From NCBI GenBank assembly GCA_020744225.1, contig JAGMWG010000004.1, positions 806,001 through 870,000 of the forward strand: 64,000 nt of DNA. The letters run 5' to 3'. The translations under genes were made by a program, and so were the position numbers. The DNA comes from Paraphoma chrysanthemicola (Eukaryota > Ascomycota > Dothideomycetes > Pleosporales > Phaeosphaeriaceae). Of this stretch, positions 34,024 to 45,255 are shown one piece after another (positions within the stretch are counted from its first letter, which is position 1; the number at the start of each line of letters is the position of its first letter). Under the pieces are notes generated by a model, which worked only from the letters and a program-made list of their open reading frames with translations, searched no databases and had not been told where the DNA came from.

Positions 34024-36288
34024 TCATTGATGCTTGCCTGACTCCAGCGATATCTCCACAGGCGCAGGCAATTCCCCATCAAGTTCCTGCCCCTTCAAGC
34101 TCAACGGGGCACGACGCTCGTACCCAGACGCTCCCAGCTTACTATGTACCAACTCTTCCGCGTTGTCATTTGGTATGATACCCAGCCTAGCAGCTTCTTT
34201 TGGCGAGAAAGTCGCCCAGTCATCGTATTCGTCAAATTCGCACGCGCCCACAATAGGAAAGACGAAATGGACGACATAAAACGTCGTGAATGAGATGCTG
34301 AACCCAGTGAAGAATGCAGTGTAGTACAACTGGAATAGCGCATCAGGTGCATCGGTCATACCGCCTGCACTGACGATGAGTCCGCCAATCGTTGGTGCCC
34401 AGCCGGCTATCCAACAAGGAAGTACGCGCCAATTGAAGCCGTGGGTGAACCAGTAGTCTGAATCCTCGGGGCGGTACAAGTGTCGAAGTTTGATCTTCTG
34501 GTGTCGAATGAAGAAGTAGTCGGACACCATGACGCCCATGAGTGGCGCAAGGAAGACGGAGAAGGAGCTGAGCACTGTAACGAAAGTAGCGGCTTTATTT
34601 ACTAAAGGTAAAGGTACAAAGTCAGCGACATATTCAAGGTAGGTGCATATACTCAGGTGACTAAGGCGAAATGGCCCTTGAGTAGTGTTTCATTTTTTTA
34701 GAGAAAATTTTGTGGAAGGTACGTACTAAATGCAGTTAGCAACTATTTCCTCTAGAGTGTTTAGTACGTGTATTATACTCAAAAGCAAAGAGAGTAAGAC
34801 TTTTACGCAGTTGTTGCTCAAAAGCCTTGAATGTCCTCACTCTCACAGCTCAAACACTTTGTACCGGGGAGTTATTACCTCAGCTGCCATGGCTGGATGA
34901 CCCATGCGGCGGTGAAGGTGATGATTGCACCTCGGCGGATGTCGATGTAGCGTGGGAAGATTCCAGCGAGGTCAATCCCACCGGCGACAGCGTTACCGCA
35001 GACGTTTTGAAAGAGAATGGCGAAAGTGAAGGCGAGCGCTAGGAAGAAGACGCCGGCGCGGGAGGCTGAGGAACCGTTGCCATCTACAATGTCTGAGTAT
35101 TTGAGACAGCAATTGTGTGTGGTTCAAACTTACTGTCCATCATGACTAGCATGAGATCTGGAGGATTCCACCAGATCTTTCCGTAGATGATCTGACATGC
35201 AGCTGTGGTGACAAGACCACCAAGACTGACAAATATACCTACCAACCATTGTACAGAGCAAGTGCCTAGCACGAACGCCCAACGACTATTCGCATAGCGA
35301 GAAAAGTCGCTCTCGTTGGCCATCCCGGCTGCTTTCTGACCGATAGCCTGATTCAGCCCAGCCATCATCATCCAAGAAATGCTCCAGCGCGACGTACTTG
35401 GCACCTTTTGTCCTTGATAAAAGACTGGGCCAACACCTTTTGCCACGGAGAGCGACCAGATCATCATGGAAAGCATGGCGATGCCACAGCCAAGACTGGA
35501 GAAGAAGAACGGCTTCTTGAAACGCTCGGGCCGAATGAACAGGAAGGGGAAGCTAATGATCCAGAAGACTGTGAAACCGACCATTTGCTGAGTAGTTGTG
35601 GGTACGTTTGCAGCTAGTGTATTGGGCACGTTCTGGAAAGACGGCCAAATTGCGGTGATGCAGACGCTGTAGAACTGTTAGCTGTCGAAGTTGTTCTTGA
35701 CAATAATTGCTTGAAAGACAGCAAGCTTACGTGACTAATCTTCCGCCGTTCCAAGCTTGGATCGCGCACCAGATGAAGTTCAGCAAGGATCGTTGAATCA
35801 ATGGAATGTACGCTCCACGTAAGCCCCAAGTGAATCGATTCTGAACAGTGAAACCGATGTGCCAAGTCAATCCGCACCATGCTATGATGCATGAAAACAA
35901 ACACACTATAGCCCTGGAGACGATGATGATGGCCATGGCTTGGCCCACAGAGAGACCTTGCGTCAGGAGGGTATTAGGTGTTTGCCAAGTTGCTACATTC
36001 AAGGCGCCACTGTAGGAAGAATATGTTGTTAGAACACAGCCTACGTGAAGTCTGTCAAGTGAACTCACAGGCTGCCGGCACCAAAGAAGTTGAACCAGCC
36101 CCAAGTTCGTCGCGATGGTGGCAACCTAGGATCTGGTGAGACGATACCCTTTCAAAAGTTTTGATGAGTCTTCGTGTTGCTTACGGCACCAAGTCACGAT
36201 TGCACCATGCTGTTGTTTCCTCGTTATGACTTCCATCGGCCTTAAGAACTGCTGACTCTCTGAGTCTAGAGATGCTATTGGAGACCAT
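34024..36288 (-). CDS. NCS1-family permease (nucleobase/uridine/hydantoin type), with one unresolved exon junction
   Basis: Six exons in coding order: 36288-36185, 36125-36069, 36009-35731, 35666-35134, 35083-34879 and about 34601-34024; roughly 584 residues. NCS1 carriers are proton or sodium symporters of purines, pyrimidines, allantoin, hydantoins and some vitamins at the plasma membrane. Signature runs appear after splicing: NRDLVPLPPSRRTWGWFNFF, GALNVATWQTPNT, GLTWHIGFTVQNRFTWGLRG, NGGRLV then PSFQNVPNT, ICG-like QNVCGNAVAGGIDLAGIFPR, and VIQPWQL followed by NKAATFVTVLSSFSVFLAPLMG. About 12 hydrophobic segments are present. The last junction does not fit: the good GTAATA donor leaves one base too many for the conserved NKAATF frame, so this may be a single-base insertion, an assembly error or odd splicing. 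The start could also be 36441. It is divergent from a hydantoinase-type gene, suggesting a cyclic amide substrate. Confidence 0.82.
34721..34769. repeat. 10-bp perfect inverted repeat inside the permease intron
   Basis: ACGTACTAAA at 34721-34730 is repeated inverted as TTTAGTACGT at 34760-34769, with a 29-bp loop. It lies within the unusually long (about 277 bp) last intron of the permease and could be a hairpin or a short insertion. Confidence 0.7.
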
Positions 36289-37027
36289 GCTGTAAACGGC
36301 TTCTTGACGGCTACGGATAGTTGACAAGCCGATCAAGTTCGAGTAAAGAAATGTCGAGCACGTCGTGAATAGCAAAGTGTCTGCAGAAGCCAAACAGCTG
36401 AAGACGCAAGAGCGGTCATCCTCAGCACTTTCATCGCGCATCAGGTCGACGATCCTGCGGAGACACCTTCACCTTGGCTTATCGGGCTTGCGATGATAGC
36501 GCGGTGCTCCGCTTTTGAATGCCCCCATTTTCGGTTGCTGCTATCCGCCATGCAGGACCCATAGTTTCAACGCATCAAGGTGCAGGCCTACAGACATTAT
36601 ATATACCATCGCGGCCTATCCGATGGATTCATTATTAGAGTGTCTTAAAAATCATTTCGATGACTTAAGCGGGTTCAGCATCCTCTGATGCTGCATGCGA
36701 TGAGGGAGGAGCTGAAGAGTACGAAAGGGTGCCAAGGCGCTAGTACCGCATATTTCCGATGACGTTCTTATCCCCGCCCATCCACCTTCGGACTCCCGAA
36801 AGTGTTACCATCTTTCACATCTGTCACCTGGGATTAGCCATACCAGAAGGCCGATCTCGGCCGCCTCCAGGCTCCAGGTTCCGATGACCTCCACCTTTGA
36901 ATGTGGTTTAGATGCTCTTGGCCGGCTCCATGTTCCTAGCTAGGCCACCACGGTGACACATGTTGCGACAGTTTGACCGACGCTTTTTGCCCGCAATGCC
37001 CATCATCAATGTTTGAGTTGTGACAAG
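36289..37027. promoter_or_regulatory. Divergent promoter of the permease and hydantoinase genes, with GATA-factor sites
   Basis: 739 bp between outward-facing starts. Two HGATAR sites of the AreA/NIT2 type lie close together: CGATAA on the minus strand (36479-36484) and TGATAG (36494-36499). A TATATATA-like element occurs near 36598-36605. Clustered GATA sites would fit nitrogen-limitation control of nitrogen-source uptake and breakdown; this is inference from motif and context. Confidence 0.45.
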
Positions 37028-40000
37028 ATGATACCTAGACTGAGAATCGGAGTCGACGTTGGCGGGTAAGCCATTAAACCCATGATCTGATGTCTACTTC
37101 TCGTCGCTCACGCGTGCTTTAGGACCAACACAGACGGCGTTGTGCTGGATCTGACTCGATCGAGTGAAGCAGATCGAGGTATTGTCGCATGGAAGAAGCT
37201 CAGCACAACGAAGAACCCCAGCGATGGCATCAACAACGTTATTAAGGAGATGTTCGATCAGTCTAAAATTGACCGCAATGATGTTGCAAGTGTCACTATC
37301 GGGACCACACACTTCATCAACGCTGTAGTGGAGATGAACGAAGCACGCCTCGGTAAGGTTGCTGTGATTCGTCTTTGCGGACCCTTCTCTAAGGACATAC
37401 CCATTGGCATCGACTGGCCACCTCGATTGCGCAGCATCATCTGTCAGTACAGAGGCCTGGTCAACGGAGGTCTTGAGATTGATGGGAGTCTGATTGCTGA
37501 GCTTGATGTGAAAGAGGTGCGACTTCACTGCGAGAGGATCAAAGCTCTTGGAGTCAAGAGCATTGCTATCGTCGGCGTCTTCAGCCCCATAGACATCATC
37601 TTCAAGCAAGAAGAGACGGCTGCAGCGATTATCCGGGAGTTGTATCCGGAGGCCGATGTTGTCTGCTCCAAAGATGTAGCAAACATTGGTTTTCTTGAGC
37701 GAGAAAATGCTGCCATTTTAAACGCCTCCATCTTGCCATTCGCTCGTCATACGATCCACTCCTTTCAAGAGGCTGTATTCCGCATCGGACTTCGGTGCCC
37801 AGTCTTTGTGACTCAGAATGATGGGACTATTCTTCCAGCAAGTGCTGCTGCTCGATTACCGATTCGTACATTCTCAAGCGGTCCAACAAACAGCATGAGG
37901 GGCGCGGCTTTCTTGATGCAGGACCAAGAAAAAGAAGCCATGATGGTAGTCGATATTGGCGGAACGACGACAGACGTGGGGCTTCTTCAGAAGAATGGGT
38001 TTCCACGCCAAGCCGCGGCATACAGCGAGATCTGTGGTGTGCGCACAAACTTCTCATACCCAGACGTACGGAGTATCGGCCTGGGAGGTGGCTCAATCGT
38101 GACACGCGACAAGACGGGTAAAGTTGCCATCGGGCCGGAGAGCGTGGGCTACCGTATCACTGAGAAGGCTTTAGTGTTTGGTGGAAATGTTACTACGGCG
38201 ACCGACTACACGGTCCTGGCAGATCGAAGCTCTGGCATTGGCGACCGCTCCAAGGTCGAAGCATCTGATCTCGCAGCCAGCTTACCCGAGTTCAAACGCA
38301 ATGTCAAAGAGATGTTGGAGCGGATCGTAGATACGATGAAGACTTCGCCGGAGGACATACCAGTTGTATTGGTTGGTGGCGGAGCTTTTATCGCCCCTGA
38401 TGCTCTTTCCGGTGCTAGCAGGGTAGTTAAGCCTAACTGGTCCGGTGTAGCAAATGCTATTGGCGCTGCAACTGCTCGGGTCAGCGGAGTGATAGACTCG
38501 GTGGAAAGTACTGAGAGCAAGTCAAGTACTCAGGTGATGAAAGAATTGTCTCAAAGAGCTGTTGACAAAGCCGTCGCAAACGGTGCTTTGAGAGGAACTG
38601 TGACCATCGCGGAGATGGAGAGCTACCCGCTGCAATATATTGCCAACAAGTCGCGCGTCATTGCCAAAGCTGTGGGTGACTTTGACTACGCGCATACAGA
38701 CTATGAGGAGGATTTGGTCATTGTTGACAAAGACTTGAACGAATGGGACGAGTCAGATCACTCGCCATCAAGTTTATCAGAGGGTGGCGACTGTGTTAAC
38801 ACTGCTGCATCAGCACATTCCATTCCACTCACCGCTGAATACATTAACAACTATAGACCAGAGGTCGCGAACCGAGTTTGGCTAATCTCCGAGACGGATC
38901 TAGAGTTCCTCACCATCGGATGTTACATCTTGGGCACGGGTGGAGGAGGCAATCCCTACCAGCACTTTCTCCGCCTTCGTGAAAGTAAGAGAGCTGGTGC
39001 AGTATTGCGTGTCATATCACCATACGATCTTCGAGATGACGACATCGTCGCTTGCGGAGGTGCGAAGGGTTCGCCGCAAGTCTCTATTGAGAAGCCATAC
39101 GGGAATGAGTATGTTTCGGTTCAAAGGCTGTCATGACTTACTGACCTGCCATTGTAGAATCCTTGAGTCTCAGAGGGAGCTGTATGCGTTCCTGAACCAG
39201 TCGCCGAATGCTGTCATCCCATTAGAGATTGGCGGAGGTAATGGATTGCAAGGCTTGATTATCGGCGCCTCGACAGCCCTTAACATACCAGCGATAGATG
39301 GGGACTGGATGGGCAGGGCTTATCCTGTCTCGTGGCAAACTACACCGGTTGTGTACGAGAAGAAGGCTATGATGATACCGACTTGCATTTCTGACGGGAA
39401 TGGAAGGATCATCGTAAGTTGAATTGGTAATTGCTTACAATATAGGCTAATCACACTTTCAGTTCATGACAAAGGCGCCCACGGAGCTGGACGCTGAGCG
39501 TGCGCTTCGCGCCGCCCTTTCGCAAATGGGATCTCATGTTGGTTGCGCCAAAGGTCCGGTCAGTGGGAGTAACACCAAGAAATGGGTCGTGGAAAATACG
39601 ATGTCGTTGGCATGGAGGATTGGCCGCGCTGTCGCACTGTCCAGATGCAATAAGAGGGTCGACACTGTGGCCGAGTCTATTATTGCTGAAGTTGGTGGGC
39701 CGGAGTCCGCCAGATTATTATTCAAAGGCAAGATCGTAGGAGTTGAGCGCGTGCTGAAAACGGGACATGCGTACGGTGAGGTCATCATTGAATCAACGAC
39801 TGGAGAGACCAATGCTGCAAAGGAGCGCATGATCATCCCGTTCAAGAACGAGAACATATATGCCAAAAAACAGGGTGTCGATGGCAAGGAAGAGGTGTGC
39901 TATCCCACTCGCGAAAAGTCCCACCTAGTACAAATGACAATACTAACGAGATCCCTAGATCATTGCCATGGTCCCCGATCTTGTATGCGTGCTCGATGCA

Positions 40001-40213
40001 CAAAATGGAGAGGCACTTGGTACTCAGGAGTACCGCTATGGTCTACCAGTGATTGTCCTAGGAATTACAGCATCCGAGAAATGGACCTCGACTACTCGTG
40101 GTTTGGAGATCGGCGGGCCAAAAGGATTCGGCTTCAACGATCTGGAGTATAGGACACTTGGAAAATTCAGCAAACCTCGCAGTGTAATCGATGAATTTAA
40201 CGTCGCACAATAG
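37028..40213 (+). CDS. Hydantoinase/oxoprolinase (HyuA-type) fused to a DUF917 domain
   Basis: Five exons: 37028-37065, 37123-39108, 39158-39413, 39463-39894 and 39959-40213; 988 residues. HyuA-type enzymes use ATP to open five-membered cyclic amides such as hydantoins or 5-oxoproline in the cytosol. The N-terminal half has the two actin-fold phosphate loops, GVDVGGTNTDG (split by intron 1) and VVDIGGTTTDVGLL, plus SSGPTNSMRGAA, SIGLGGGSIV and VVLVGGGAF. From about residue 600 the sequence changes to a DUF917 domain: ETDLEFLTIGCYILGTGGGG, EIGGGNGLQGL, PAIDGDWMGRAYP, and near the end YGLPVIVLGITASEKW. There is no HyuB-like subunit nearby. The divergent permease may import its substrate. It ends 63 bp from a convergent gene. 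Exact substrate unknown. Confidence 0.88.
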
Positions 40214-40276
40214 GTACTGATTGCAACCTCTGGCCTCAACGGACCCTTAGCTCTAGCAAAAAGGTACACCGTAACG

Positions 40277-41254
40277 TTACAATTCATTTCGTGTCCGAGC
40301 ATATCTCGTCCGCTCAGTTCCATCTAGCGCGCTGCTAGTCATATTGCGCATGAAGTCCTGCGCAAATTGCGTCTTCACCAACCACGCCGAAAAGAGGCGG
40401 ACGAGCGTGGTGAAGAAGACTGACGATACCAGATTCGCACCGGACAAGAACACAATCTGCCTGTGTGCAGGTATAACGACAAATGCAATAAGTGTCGCTA
40501 GCGGCTGCACCGTTACATAAGTACCAACGAGGTTGTATACAATATGCTTCGACTATGTTAACACGGATCCGATAGAAGAATGCTGGTGTAGACTTACTGA
40601 CTTCATCCCCTTGAATATCAATCTCGGATCAAATTTTGTTAAGAGCACCCCGAGGATGAATTCTACAGCAGAATACCAGACCCTTCCTACCGTCAACTCC
40701 AGAATCACTTTGAGAAACGTATTGCACCAATTCAATGACGCGCGTTTCACTCTTCCCTGCGCAATCCATCGCTGAACTATCTCTTCTTCTCGGTCTTCGC
40801 TCTCCTCGACCTTTTCATGGCGCTGGTACGGCACGTCTCGGCGACGGGATCGCGCGGGCAGGATCTTCTCGAGCCAGATGAGCCAGTAGTACTCCAATAT
40901 GGCGAGAATAATGAAGATGGTTCCTTCTCGCGGTAGCCTCCAACCGTAGATTGTTTCGCCAGCGTCCCATGCCGGCAAACCCGAAGTGCCATTTGTCGCT
41001 GTGGCGTTGTTGGCACTAATAGTTTGGTTGAGCGGTAATGTTGTGTTCCCCGCATCGAGAGTCAATTGTTTGGAGGTTCGATTCGTCGAAGCATAATTAC
41101 TCGTGCCGTTTAATACACTTGTCATGTTCCTAAACATTTCGTCTTCCCAAACTTTGTCGAACATTTTTTCGCTCAGGTGATGGTCGAGTATCATCGTGAC
41201 GGTCCAGATGGCCGCAGCCTGCAGCACCGCCGTGCGCATGGTCGTGAATGTCAT
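40277..41254 (-). CDS. Fungal multi-pass membrane protein of unknown function
   Basis: Two exons, 41254-40598 and 40552-40277 (GTAAGT donor, CATAG acceptor, phase 0); 310 residues. No characterised family recognised. Residues 5-25 are hydrophobic. Then comes a soluble stretch (about 35-95) with at least seven Asn-x-Ser/Thr sequons, as expected of a luminal or extracellular loop. GTIFIILAILEYYWLIWLEK is a clear membrane segment. A charged region rich in Arg/Glu (RSRRRDVPYQRHEKVEESED) is followed by two or three further hydrophobic segments around TFLKVILELTVGRVWYSAVE and VVIPAHRQIVFLSGANLV. The first ATG in the frame is used; longer versions need non-ATG starts. Tail-to-tail with the hydantoinase gene. 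Confidence 0.68.
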
Positions 41255-43414
41255 GGTGATGATACGTGAAATCGCGCAATTTGCTGATTTTGGGTGCGTC
41301 GAAGACACGCGATGCCGGCGAATATATGGGTGAGCATATGCGGCGTCCTGCGGCGTGGTGCCTGCCAATGTTCCTCGGGAGGCCTGATATTACTGGGTGT
41401 CTGCCTAGCACTGCCACTCAGGCCCTCGCCTCACGATAATTATACATCGTTCCCGCAAAATTGCGCAGTACTTCAAGCCGATCCTTGCGGGGTTTGGGGA
41501 TATCATGACAATGGTCTGAACGGTTTGGGTCGCCTGCGCGGGGATTATGTGCCACCGTCTGCCTTAGCAAGCTTTCAAGTACCGCTTTATCCGATTTTAG
41601 CATCCAATGTGCTCAGCAATGTGGATTCCTAAGTAGCATTGAATTGTGCGTGTGATTCGTCGCAGGAGCCCAAACGTGTCGGACCGATGACGTATTTACT
41701 GGTACGTGCACGCTGCGCTCCTTCACGCCTCATGCCGCACAATTTGACCTCCTGACAAGAGTTATGTTGTCCCCAACGAAATGTCTCGGATCTTGAGCAT
41801 TGCTTTGTATCTCATCATTTGGAATTTTTGAGTGGCTTTTCCGTTGCTCTAATCTTTTGTCTGCGTGTCTAGGTCTTCCGCCTTGGAGTTGTACTGCAAA
41901 CATCGTTGGCAGCCATGCTTTTGCTTCTCCAAGTATACTATTACAAGAATAGCCTCTAGCCGCGTGATTTTGCGTGATGTTGGAAACGATTGCGCCGGAC
42001 CTGGTATCCCTTCACCATACGTCGACCTTCGACCCTGATGAGACTTGGGATCTTACCACCCAAGATCTTTGCGCCGACCTTCCTATGTCGCCGAATGCAA
42101 ATTGATTTGATGGACGAGGACTTTAGTCGTCTTGGCATCTTGAGCATTGCGACGAGGGATGGACTATTCCGAGGCCTAGAAGGTTCATCAAGAACCTGCG
42201 TCGTTCTTGGTCCAGTGACGGCGCTAATCAGAGGACTTCTTGGGCTACTTTGATGGCGTTGCTGGTGATGGATCACGCGGCAATCCGACAATGGGGTGGA
42301 TGCGGCCGCGAAGGAGCAAGATTTGGACTGTATATTCATGAAGCAACCTTGAAATGAACGGATTCTAGCATTGGATTGTGATCCAAGAAGCCTACTGAGA
42401 ATTGCTCCTGAGTTCGCAAGATGCATACCCTTTATCCACGTCAGCGTAGTTCTTCTTGGTGTTCGCAAGCTCTAGTGCGGTAATATTAGATAGGAAGGGT
42501 TTAGCTGCCACAGCACGACGCTCACTCACAAGATATGTTAGGATACCGCAAAGACCACCTCAGCGAACACAGACCCACTAATAGTGAACTTTCAAAAGGC
42601 AATTCTGCTAGCTTTCCATTTCCACAGATAGGGCTTGTCGAGTCATGCTCCACCGGCAACGTTGTTGCATACGTTCACGTCAATCGCACCATAGGTCCTC
42701 GGCTTTTCCATAATCCCGCGACAGGCTCAGATTACCATTCGCATGCCACCTCGGCTCGACCTACCCTGATAGCCACTCACTCTACCATTCGAGCGCTCAT
42801 GTTTAGCATCACCTCGCGAAGCATCCCCTTCCATTGCAATGCTGACGCATTTGACCGTAAGGCCACACTAATATACCCTACCATCAATCATTCGCACCAA
42901 AGTGATCTTCAGACCTCCAAAACGAAATCACCAATTGCAAAGTGCAGACCCGCACGCGCCTTTCAGCATCTCGATGCGGCTCTTAGAAACAAGGCCAGAA
43001 ACTTTTGCCAAGGCGTGCTTAAACTCTCTCGGTATGTTTAGGCGAAGCTTGGCGGTGATCGGCGTGTTGATTTCGCGTGGGGATCGCGAGGTGTACGAGG
43101 ACGCAGAGAAGAGTTTGCGCAGTCAGGAGCTGGACTGGGCAATATATATGCGAGTAGCCCCGTGCAAGGATTTTAGGGCCTTCTCCACGCCGCTTGTGTG
43201 AGTTTTGTCTCGGAGGAGATTTGTGAAAGTTTGCTAGTGCACGTCAAAGAGAAGGAGAGAAAGTACCATCGATTCGGGTAAAGTTGCCTAGTGTTTAAGG
43301 GCAAACATCAACATTACAACGACATCGCACGGAGGTATACAAGCACAAAGTACGCCGAAGGTAAAGATTTCCGGGCCATAGAGACCACTATCTTTATTGT
43401 GAAACGCTTTCCGG
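41255..43414. other. Gene-poor region, 2.2 kb
   Basis: No supported gene. An ATG-initiated frame of 168 codons (42535-43041) has no recognisable domain and an amino-acid mix like random sequence. A minus-strand frame at 41956-42468 is strongly Arg/Ser-rich and needs a non-ATG start. Both were left out. Confidence 0.45.
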
Positions 43415-44449
43415 ATGTCTCGAGGCTGGATCGATCCGAATTGGCCCCCACCAGGCGGTGACGGCGATGCGACAATCATCATTTATGGCTATACGCCATC
43501 GTTTGCATTGGGCGTTCTAGGATGTGTCTTGTTCTTCATCGCTGGAATTGCACATGGCTGGCAATTGTTCAAGTGGAGGGCATGGTGGTTCAGTACAATG
43601 ATGGTTGGCATTGCATTTGTGAGTCCTTGCGCACCCGACAGAGCCTAGAACGCATCATCACAATGAAGCACGACTGTGGACCGAGCAGGCCTTTGATCAC
43701 AAGTAACTAACCAGATCGCCCAGGAAATCGTCGGTTATGTCTTCCGCTGTTTCTCTGCACGCAAGAATCCCTACAAAGTGTCCTACTTCGTCGTACAGTA
43801 CTTCTTCATTGTGGTGGCGCCTGTATTCTTTGCAGCCGCCATCTACACCGTCCTGAGCATTCTCATCACTGTGACGGGCCGGAGGTATGCACCAAGTAAG
43901 TCCTCACTCCCATTGAACCCCTGGACAGTCTTTCTGAACGATAGTGATACTGTGACTTGACTAACATGCTGGTCAGTCAAACCGAAACTTATCCTCTACA
44001 TTTTCATCACATGCGACGTCATCGCCACCATAGTCCAAATCCTCGGCGCCGCACTCATCGGCGTCGCATCCTCCAACCGTAAAGATACCACTACGCCCAA
44101 CAATATTCTTCTCGGCGGTTTGGCCTTCCAGGCATTCACGTTCCTCATTTTTATCATCCTGTTCGCCATATTTGTCTTCAAAGCACGCAGCGAACTATTC
44201 CGACACGTGAGCAAAGCTTTCTACGCAAGTTTTGCGGCGGCCGTGCTGCTATTCTATCTGCGCGTGTGCTTCAGGTTGAGTGAGACGAGCGAGGGCTTAT
44301 TTGGGAAACTGAATACGCATGAGGTATACTTCGGTACGTTGGAGTTCATGCCTGTTGTTCTTGCGGTGTGGTTACTTGCGGCTTGGCATCCGGGGAGATG
44401 CGTGCCTAAGGTTGCGGCGGACAGGGTTGGAGACATGGAAAGGAAATAA
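43415..44449 (+). CDS. RTA1-like seven-helix membrane protein (lipid-translocating exporter family)
   Basis: Three exons: 43415-43618, 43724-43895 and 43977-44449; 282 residues. RTA1-family proteins are fungal plasma-membrane or ER proteins linked to phospholipid asymmetry and resistance to toxic compounds such as 7-aminocholesterol. Seven hydrophobic segments are visible. Family phrases are YGYTPSFALGVLGCVLF, EIVGYVFRC, YFVVQYFFIVVAPVFFAAAIY, ITCDVIATIVQILGAAL and FRLSETSEG, the last a shortened form of the usual fR.iE...G. Intron 1 has two possible in-phase AG acceptors; the second is chosen because it gives GIAFEIVGY and a normal branch-to-acceptor distance. The C-terminal tail is short and charged. 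Confidence 0.87.
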
Positions 44450-44609
44450 TATACATGTTGGCTGAGGTGAGATGGAAGCTGAGAAGAAATGGTCATACGG
44501 CAGAGAAAGGGAGGAATATGTCCTGGCACTCTAAGTAATTTGTCGCGAGGAAACAGTTGCGAATGTCACCTTAATTCATTACTTTATATGTACTGTCTAT
44601 GCACTACCT

Positions 44610-45255
44610 TCAAGGCGCCAAAATCCCAACCTGGAACTGATTATTCGTAATACAAAGCTCTGCACCCTTAATCGTTCCATCCGATCTCCAGCATGTATCA
44701 AATATCTTTCCGCCAGTACGCGCGACATCGTTGCTGCAACGCCTTATTAGCCTCGCTCCTTCCAACAAGCATCATGGACACTTACCAATTCGCTCCCTGA
44801 GCACTACTCGTCGACTTGGACGAATGTACCTGCGCATTTCCAATTCGGCACATCTGAATGTCAAATTGGTTTTGTCCGATGCCGCAATTGATGCCTTGTG
44901 CGCCCTTGTCCGCAAGGTATTTAAGGCATGCTGCGGCGTCGTTTGCCTGGAGATCGTATAGTTAGTCGAAAAGAACATATTTGCTAGGATGACAATGTCG
45001 TACGTTTGCTCGGCCCCAACTATCGAACTCGTCCATGCAGCGCGGCGCACGGATCCTTAAAGGATTGGAATTGGCGACGGCCGCATTCTTCGCTGCCACG
45101 GCTTCCTCGGGGGTCAGATGCGGGGCGGTCGGGTTTTCAATGATGTCTTCGATCCATTGAGAGATGGTGAAGACTGTGCCTGATGTAGTTGGCGCAGCTG
45201 TCACGGATGTGGCGAGAGCTAGGAGGGTGACGATAGGTAGGGAGGAGAGGAGCAT
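44610..45255 (-). CDS. Small secreted cysteine-rich protein (effector-like)
   Basis: Three exons, 45255-45004, 44946-44786 and 44733-44610, all joins in phase; 178 residues. A signal peptide is clear: MLLSSLPIVTLLALATSVTA, with cleavage expected near Ala20. The mature protein has seven Cys, spaced as CLKYLADKGAQGINC, MCRIGNAQV, ANCNDVA, DTCW and LCIT. The pattern of C-DVA followed by I-D-C, a Gly-rich turn and a last short strand resembles fungal secreted proteins around the Hce2/necrosis-factor group, but I cannot place it firmly. Exon 1 alone ends in a misleading frame, so the gene is easily missed. Function is unknown; a role outside the cell is the only safe statement. Confidence 0.75.

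Noticed and set aside
41956..42468. 170-codon minus-strand basic frame
   Set aside because: Requires a non-ATG start for its full length and is only Arg/Ser/Lys-rich.
42535..43041. 168-codon ATG frame
   Set aside because: Residue mix is like translated non-coding DNA, with no domain and no neighbour context.
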